Source of the DNA: Deltaproteobacteria bacterium | GTDB lineage: Bacteria; Bdellovibrionota_C; UBA2361; SZUA-149; JADYYL01 | NCBI GenBank assembly: GCA_020853655.1 | Contig: JADYYL010000211.1 | Span: forward strand, 1-9,647 | Direction of reading: 5' to 3' | Length of the DNA stretch: 9,647 nucleotides | Shown: positions 6,039 to 9,647 of the stretch, one piece after another | Layout: each line of letters starts with the position of its first letter | Position numbering within the stretch: position 1 is the first letter of the stretch | The notes under the pieces: model-generated | Seen by the model: the letters and a program-made list of their open reading frames with translations, nothing else | What the model was told of the DNA's origin: nothing | Databases searched by the model: none | Made by a program: the position numbers and the translations under genes

Positions 6039-6464
6039 CTCATCTCCCTATACGATTCAACCTATCCATGGACTGCATTGCGCGAACGGACACGTCGGCG
6101 CGATGCAGAGCTAGAACTTCTGCCGTGGTGAGATACATACGAAGGAGCAGGTCGGACGTTATATTATGCACGCCGATAGAAAAGTGTTCATTCGCCTGTC
6201 GCATAGGCGGCGAGATCGGACGGTAAGTCGTTGAGCTCCGTGGTATTTTCAGTGCGCCGTGGCGTATTTCCAGTTCGAAACATAGTTGATAGAGCGCGAG
6301 TGCCCGTCGCGCGACTGGCGCTCGCCAGCTCGCCTATATTGCAAATAACGCGAGGGTTTGAGACACTCCCACGCAGTGGGTTACCCCCAGTTCGGGTTTC
6401 GGGAGACACCTCCCATACGGCCCAACACAACCTGGGGAACCACTAGAAGGGTTAGGGTAGAGAA
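6039..6464. promoter_or_regulatory. Divergent intergenic region between the coiled-coil and DGQHR-like genes
   Basis: This 426-bp region must carry promoters for both flanking genes. On the minus strand an AT-rich TAATAT/TATAAC box lies around 6160-6170, about 120 bp ahead of the 754-residue gene. On the plus strand, TATATT at 6335-6340 is a possible -10, but no good -35 is evident. An imperfect 9-bp inverted repeat GCGAGTGCC / GGCGCTCGC (6296-6304 and 6317-6325) may be an operator. No protein-coding gene is supported. Confidence 0.4.
6368..6441 (+). promoter_or_regulatory. Potential structured RNA leader of the DGQHR-like gene
   Basis: Several nested complementary segments lie 24 bases ahead of the GTG. 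CCCAC-GCA-GTGGG (6368-6380) is one hairpin. GGTT (6379-6382) plus CCCCAG (6385-6390) pairs with CTGGGG (6432-6437) plus AACC (6438-6441), a 10-bp helix with a 2-nt bulge. Enclosed within that helix is GGGAG-ACAC-CTCCC (6401-6414). The first hairpin and the long helix share G6379-G6380 and are mutually exclusive, as in switch-like leaders. I do not recognise a known riboswitch class. Confidence 0.35.
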
Positions 6465-7586
6465 GTGAGTGTAAAGGTTGTTCGAGCCTACCTCGATGAC
6501 ACGGGGAACGGCACCGTCATCCGCGGAGCGATCGACATCGACTCCCTCAAGGCGCTGGAAGTTGGAAGCTACCAGCGCGAAGTCCAACCGGTCACCACGC
6601 TGCAGAAGATCAAGCGAGGCTACGCCCAGGGCGTCGTCCCCGACATCTTCCTCAGCATGCGCGGGACCAAGGTCCGTCGTGGACAGAATGACGGCGAGTT
6701 CTTCCTGCTGGACCCGACGTTCATCGTCGACGGTCTGCAGCGAGTGACTGCCGCCATCCAGATCGTCAACGACCCGACGGCGACGACTCGACCGAACGTC
6801 GGCGCGGAGGTCCATCTCGGCCGCGACGAGGCCTGGGAGCGGGAGATGTTCCGCATCCTGAACCTCGAGCGGACTCGGCTGTCGTCGAACGTGATCATCC
6901 GGAACGCCGCGGAAGACTGCAGCAGCGCCTCGGCGTTGTTGAAGCTCGCCGGCGAGAGGGACTTCGCGCTGCGCGACCGGATTTGCTTCGGTCAGAACAT
7001 GCGGCGCGAGCATCTGATCACGGCCGTCACGTACCTGAAGATCGCCGGCACTCTCCACAGTCGTTTCGGCGCGTCGCTCAGTTCGGACGTGCTGGCGATC
7101 GTGGGGGGGCTCGATCGGATCGTCGATGGGCAGGCCGGGAAAGATGGCATCGGGGAACGGGCGTTCCGCGAGAACGTGCGTACGTTCTTCATCGTAATCC
7201 GCGATGTCTGGGGTCTCTCCCAGATCACGGTGCGCGAGACCTGCCCGTACATCAAGTACGGCTTCCTGCACATGCTGTCGCTCTTCATCACCCGGATGCC
7301 TCAGCTCTGGGACGACGATAAGAAGCGCTTCCGCATCGAGAGGGATGTCCTGAAGAAGATGGAGCAGTTCCCGCTCAACGATCCCACGGTCCGCGATCTC
7401 TGCTCGGCCTCCGGCCAGGCTGAGAAGGTGCTCTACCAGATGTTTCTCGAGCACATGAACCGGGGCCGGCGCACCAATCGGTTCGTTGATCACCAACTCC
7501 TCGCCTCGCTCGGCGGGAGGCCGGTGACCGAAGCCGACAACGGCACGACGGGCGTCGTAGAAGGCGACGAAGCCCAGACCGCGTAA
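6465..7586 (+). CDS. ParB/Srx-fold DGQHR-like protein (373 aa)
   Basis: The N-terminal third follows the pattern of the ParB/sulfiredoxin-like fold shared by DndB-type DGQHR proteins and the GmrSD/DUF262 N-terminal domain. It has YQR (36-38), a segment KIKRGYAQGVVPDIFLSMRG (48-67) and the signature IVDGLQRVTAA (87-97), where the usual DGQ(H/Q)R reads DGLQR. FRILNLERTRLS (129-140) occupies the place of the family's Phe-x-x-x-Asn segment. Residues 150-350 are mainly helical and unrecognised; the C-terminal tail is acidic and disordered. DUF262 proteins can act as NTP-dependent nuclease subunits and DndB is a regulator of phosphorothioation, but here there is no dnd, dpt or HNH partner, so no activity can be assigned. 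GTG 6465 is preceded by AGGGTAGAG. Third codon positions are strongly C/G, unlike neighbours, suggesting separate origin. It lies divergent to the coiled-coil gene and ends in a strong terminator. Confidence 0.8.
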   Translation: MSVKVVRAYLDDTGNGTVIRGAIDIDSLKALEVGSYQREVQPVTTLQKIKRGYAQGVVPDIFLSMRGTKVRRGQNDGEFFLLDPTFIVDGLQRVTAAIQIVNDPTATTRPNVGAEVHLGRDEAWEREMFRILNLERTRLSSNVIIRNAAEDCSSASALLKLAGERDFALRDRICFGQNMRREHLITAVTYLKIAGTLHSRFGASLSSDVLAIVGGLDRIVDGQAGKDGIGERAFRENVRTFFIVIRDVWGLSQITVRETCPYIKYGFLHMLSLFITRMPQLWDDDKKRFRIERDVLKKMEQFPLNDPTVRDLCSASGQAEKVLYQMFLEHMNRGRRTNRFVDHQLLASLGGRPVTEADNGTTGVVEGDEAQTA

Positions 7587-7620
7587 CACTCACACCTCTG
7601 CTCCCAAAGGTTATTGGGAG

Positions 7621-7656
7621 GGGTCGCCCCCTTAAAAAAGGCGACCCAATTTTTTT
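7621..7656 (+). terminator. Intrinsic terminator of the DGQHR-like gene
   Basis: GGGTCGCC (7621-7628) and GGCGACCC (7640-7647) form a perfect 8-bp stem with an 11-nt loop. Two A residues and seven T residues (7650-7656) follow. It lies about 35 bp after the stop codon and is a textbook Rho-independent terminator. Confidence 0.92.
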
Positions 7657-7993
7657 CTTTGGGTTCTCGATCCTTCTCGCAGAGCCCATCCCGATCTTTC
7701 CTCAAGAGGAAACTACATACTTCTAATGTGTCTGCGAGTCGCTCATAACTCCTTCAGAGTCTGAGCTGTCTTCGTCAAGTTTTCGTTGTGATAGCGAAGC
7801 CTTATCGATTCCAAACGCCCCCGCTTCGCATTTGCACTCATCGACATACCTTCTTCTTCGGTAACACCGAATTAGGAAGAATCGAAGCAACGACGACTTA
7901 CGCTCGGCACCCTTTTTTGTGAGGCGATTCGGGAATCGCACACATCCGCGCACGCCCGCATAACTTGAGGAGAGGCAGGTTATTGGAGGTTGT
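7657..7993. other. Intergenic stretch without a confident gene
   Basis: This holds no gene I can defend. A 76-codon minus-strand frame (7723-7953, GTG start) has no Shine-Dalgarno and no family signature. The stretch contains the operator-like palindrome at 7924-7939 and the Shine-Dalgarno of the next gene. It must also contain the promoter of the plus-strand gene at 7994. Confidence 0.5.
7924..7939. promoter_or_regulatory. Operator-like palindrome upstream of the 229-aa gene
   Basis: GCGATTC-GG-GAATCGC is a perfect 16-bp palindrome (7-bp arms, 2-bp centre) located 54 bp before the ATG at 7994. Its loop is too small for a good RNA hairpin and no T-run follows it, so a dimeric repressor site is the more likely reading. 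Confidence 0.35.
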
Positions 7994-8683
7994 ATGTGTC
8001 CAGTTATTGTTGGTTCCCGAGCGGTTGCTCAAAGCACCGAAAAGAAGCCGGAGTCATCCGCCGCGGAGTCTGCGGCGCCGAGTATCGCGCCGGCCGCACC
8101 CCCGTCCCGGCCAGTTGCGCCTGGCGAGTGCAGCAAAGATTTCTCACGTTTGTTCAACTCGAGCAGCGATCAGTGTAGCCTCGCTTCACTCGGCAACTCG
8201 ATGCTTGAGGGCTTCAAGATCGGTCTCCGGAGCTCCGCGGCCGAGCTCCGGCAGAGTGCGGGGCAGGTCGCTGGAGGTGACCCAACACCGATGCTCGCCG
8301 CTGGTATTGGAATAGGATCAGTGGTCATCGGTCGCCCGGGCTTGGCTCCGCGCCTCGAATCGATAGTGGCGAACGGTCCGGGCGCCGGAGCCGTCGCTCC
8401 GATCTTTGCGGAAGGAATGCGCCGCGCAACATCAGCGGCTCCTGCGCAAGCCACGGAACTCGTCAAAGATACTGCGATGTTCCTTCAGAGACTCGGCGGA
8501 AAGGTCCCCGATGTCTACGGGGCAGATACACTTCGGAAGATTGTTCCCCAGTCCGTGCAACAGAATCGCGACGCCGTGCTCGAGCTCATGCGCGAATACG
8601 CGCCCGACCTTGCGAAGCGGGTCGCTGCGATACCTACTTCGACCAAGGATCTGTTCTGGAATGCCGTCGGCCGGGCTCAATAA
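7994..8683 (+). CDS. Unrecognised 229-aa protein with Ala/Pro-rich N-terminus
   Basis: Residues 13-45 form a flexible Ala/Pro/Ser-rich segment (AAPSIAPAAPPSRPVAP). Next comes a short region with two cysteines (C46, C61), then helical sequence through SSAAELRQSAGQ (80-91). A Gly/Ala-rich hydrophobic stretch, AAGIGIGSVVIG (102-113), is too short and glycine-rich for a certain membrane helix. The last 80 residues are helical and end RVAAIPTSTKDLFWNAVG. GGAGG (7985-7989) is only four bases from the ATG, tighter than usual, but no better in-frame start is present. I recognise no family. It stands alone between an operator-like palindrome and a stop-overlapping hairpin, and converges with the 112-residue gene at 8814. 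Confidence 0.7.
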   Translation: MCPVIVGSRAVAQSTEKKPESSAAESAAPSIAPAAPPSRPVAPGECSKDFSRLFNSSSDQCSLASLGNSMLEGFKIGLRSSAAELRQSAGQVAGGDPTPMLAAGIGIGSVVIGRPGLAPRLESIVANGPGAGAVAPIFAEGMRRATSAAPAQATELVKDTAMFLQRLGGKVPDVYGADTLRKIVPQSVQQNRDAVLELMREYAPDLAKRVAAIPTSTKDLFWNAVGRAQ

Positions 8684-8692
8684 GGCCGACGG
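8664..8692 (+). terminator. Hairpin overlapping the stop of the 229-aa gene
   Basis: CCGTCGGCC (8664-8672) and GGCCGACGG (8684-8692) form a perfect 9-bp stem with an 11-nt loop that contains the TAA stop (8681-8683). No T-run follows (TATCTAAAG), so it may protect the mRNA 3' end or work with the next inverted repeat rather than terminate alone. Confidence 0.45.
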
Positions 8693-8751
8693 TATCTAAA
8701 GAGAGTTCGAGAGAGAAGATAACCTACTTTTATTCCGGCGAAGGGGCCGTG

Positions 8752-8785
8752 GGCCTGCGATCGGTGTTCCCGATGATCGCAGGCC
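8752..8785. terminator. Strong inverted repeat between convergent genes
   Basis: GGCCTGCGATC (8752-8762) and GATCGCAGGCC (8775-8785) are a perfect 11-bp stem with a 12-nt loop. Within it, ATCGG-TGTTC-CCGAT (8760-8774) offers a competing inner hairpin. A smaller stem AGCGC-TTC-GCGCT (8790-8802) followed by TCTTT comes next on the plus strand. Placed between two converging genes, the group probably acts as a terminator region. Confidence 0.5.
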
Positions 8786-8813
8786 GCACAGCGCTTCGCG
8801 CTTCTTTCAGCGA

Positions 8814-9152
8814 TCAGTGCCGTGGTGCGTGTGCAGTGCTGCCCATGAGCTTCTGGAGAGCTAGGATACTCTCGCTGAGCTCTTCGAGCAGTCTTCCGTG
8901 TTCCGTATCGCCCTCACGTTCCCGATGCAAGATGAGGTACACCTCCACCACGAGCGCGGCAGCGCAGGCCATGGAATGCAACTTGTCCCGCACTGGGAAT
9001 GACCGTTCGGCGAGGATTGCCTGAACGAGTTCATCCGGCGTACTCGCGATGCCAATGCCATCCCCAAGGCCTACTTTGCTTACCCTTGAGCAGAAGGCGG
9101 ACGCACTCGCGGCCAAGTTCCGAATCGAATCCCAATCCTGTATCTCACTCAC
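8814..9152 (-). CDS. Unrecognised small helical protein (112 aa)
   Basis: I place the start at the GTG at 9152 because GGGAGG stands nine bases upstream on the minus strand. An in-frame TTG at 9191 would add 13 residues lying over the Shine-Dalgarno itself. The product begins MSEIQDWDSIRNLAASASAF, is predicted almost wholly helical, and has a hydrophobic helix MACAAALVVEVYLIL (about 61-75) followed by a charged helix REREGDTEHGRLLEELSES. It shows no signal peptide or known motif. It converges on the 229-residue gene with an inverted-repeat region between. Whether the two cooperate cannot be told. Confidence 0.65.
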   Translation of the reverse strand: MSEIQDWDSIRNLAASASAFCSRVSKVGLGDGIGIASTPDELVQAILAERSFPVRDKLHSMACAAALVVEVYLILHREREGDTEHGRLLEELSESILALQKLMGSTAHAPRH

Positions 9153-9181
9153 GTGCGACAACCTCCCTTCTCCCCTCTCGA

Positions 9182-9205
9182 GGGCTGGCAAGAAAATGCC
9201 AACCC
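9182..9205. repeat. Near-perfect hairpin upstream of the 112-aa gene
   Basis: GGGCTGGCA (9182-9190) and TGCCAACCC (9197-9205) pair over nine positions with one C-A mismatch and a 6-nt loop. It is about 30 bp ahead of the GTG start on the minus strand, so it could be an operator or leader hairpin for that gene. Confidence 0.35.
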
Positions 9206-9430
9206 TATCGAGGGCTTAGTCATTACCGAAAAATGGTGGGAAGAGATCGCTTTCAGGGGCGTTCATTACTACCACGAAATCGCTGCTTCGTGAAAATTAC
9301 CGGAGGATGGCCTGGACCGTCATGCGCAGACCCGCGGCGCGCGGCATTGGCAGGTGTCATTGGCACAGACAGAGCCATCGTTTACGCTTCTAGGATCCGT
9401 AAGCGATGTACTACGCCAGACCGAGAAAAT
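9206..9430. other. Gene-free stretch left of the tRNA fragment
   Basis: Only open frames without signatures are present. One small hairpin, CACGAA (9273-9278) with TTCGTG (9287-9292), and a direct repeat CATTGGCA (9344-9351 and 9358-9365) are visible. If the tRNA fragment is an attachment site, this stretch would be the ancestral chromosomal flank downstream of the tRNA gene. Confidence 0.4.
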
Positions 9431-9485
9431 CGGAAGAGGGGGGATTCGAACTCCCGGTACCCTTTCGGGTAAACATGATTTCGAG
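9431..9485 (-). other. 3' half of tRNA-Ser(CGA): candidate integration (att) site
   Basis: On the minus strand the sequence reads as a tRNA-Ser from the anticodon loop to the discriminator base. The loop is CTCGAAA with anticodon CGA (9485-9479). The class-II variable arm is ACCCGAAAGGGT (9471-9460). The T stem-loop is GGGAG-TTCGAAT-CCCCC (9455-9439, one A-C mismatch). The acceptor strand is CTCTTCC (9438-9432) plus discriminator G (9431). No CCA follows. The 5' half is absent: no GGAAGAG acceptor partner or D-arm is found upstream, and anticodon-stem pairing fails after two bases. Tyrosine integrases commonly cross over in the anticodon loop and leave just this 3' half at the far end of the element. 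By that logic the element lies to the right. Confidence 0.75.
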
Positions 9486-9573
9486 AATTGATCGAACAAC
9501 TCGTGGCGATATTCCACGGCACGTGAGCGCAACGAATATGAAGAGTTAGCTGGTCTCGAGTGTCGCCGAGCGT

Positions 9574-9623
9574 GGTAACTTGTCGTGTCGTGTTAGGGTG
9601 TGCTGTTACCCGATTTGTTACCC
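9574..9623. repeat. GTTACC repeats near the window end
   Basis: TGTTACCC occurs twice at 9604-9611 and 9616-9623 (12-bp period), and the inverted form GGTAAC is at 9574-9579. Clustered short repeats inside the end of an integrated element may be integrase arm or excisionase sites, but they may also be part of a coding region entering from the right. The minus frame is open from 9645 to a stop at 9382-9384, reading WVTNRVTAHPNT near the edge. Confidence 0.3.
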
Positions 9624-9647
9624 AGTTCGCACTGCCACACAGTAGAA

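Noticed and set aside
6381..7589. 402-codon minus-strand frame opposite the DGQHR-like gene
   Set aside because: Antisense shadow caused by strong third-position GC; the plus frame has the DGLQR signature, start signals and terminator.
7723..7953. 76-codon minus-strand frame
   Set aside because: GTG start without Shine-Dalgarno, no recognisable motif, and it overlaps a likely promoter/operator region.
8749..9024. 91-codon plus frame opposite the 112-aa gene
   Set aside because: It begins inside the inverted repeat, has no ribosome site, and is antisense to a frame with a good Shine-Dalgarno.
9431..9530. Complete tRNA-Ser gene
   Set aside because: No GGAAGAG acceptor 5' strand or D-arm is found and the anticodon stem pairs over only two positions, so only the 3' half is present.
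9320..9532. 70-codon minus frame across the tRNA fragment
   Set aside because: Its central residues are simply a translation of the tRNA-Ser 3' half; there is no independent coding evidence.
1..9647. CRISPR array or retron/DGR-type repeats
   Set aside because: No regularly spaced direct repeats with unique spacers and no reverse-transcriptase motif in any frame; the only tandem repeat is the coding 126-bp unit.

Overview
The window is an accessory, island-like stretch from a moderately GC-rich bacterium. It holds GTG and GTG/TTG-type starts, Shine-Dalgarno-led small operons and several intrinsic terminators. I cannot place the lineage: no housekeeping gene is present, and base composition differs between blocks (the ParB/DGQHR-type gene at 6465-7586 is much more C/G-rich at third codon positions than its neighbours).

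Left block (166-1739). A compact putative RiPP operon. A 69-residue secreted-looking peptide ending in a Cys-Pro-Ala-Cys-Gly-Met-Gly tail is followed by a possible 62-residue ORF, a DUF692/MNIO-family (multinuclear non-haem iron oxidase) enzyme, and a 76-residue partner overlapping the enzyme gene by 14 nt behind a very strong Shine-Dalgarno. A 9-bp hairpin closes the unit. MNIO enzymes of known function modify cysteines of small precursor peptides, and the peptide tail looks like such a substrate. This is the best candidate for an undescribed system in the window.

Middle-left block (1860-3401). Debris and selfish modules: a truncated REP-associated/IS200-type (RAYT-like) transposase with two short palindromes at its 5' end, an intact VapBC-type toxin-antitoxin pair with an operator-like palindrome, and, facing it, a Phd/YefM-like antitoxin gene on the minus strand that appears broken by a one-base deletion.

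Central block (3725-7656). Two divergent genes share a 426-bp intergenic region. Leftward is a 754-residue three-part protein whose centre is a long coiled coil with a 42-residue tandem repeat, ended by a clear intrinsic terminator. Rightward is a 373-residue standalone ParB/DGQHR-fold protein with a potentially structured leader and a textbook terminator.

Right block (7657-9647). Two unrecognised genes converge (229 aa on plus, 112 aa on minus) on a region with strong inverted repeats. Further right is the 3' half of a tRNA-Ser(CGA) gene on the minus strand, cut at the anticodon loop. This is the classic footprint of a tyrosine-integrase attachment site and suggests that an integrated element begins just right of it.
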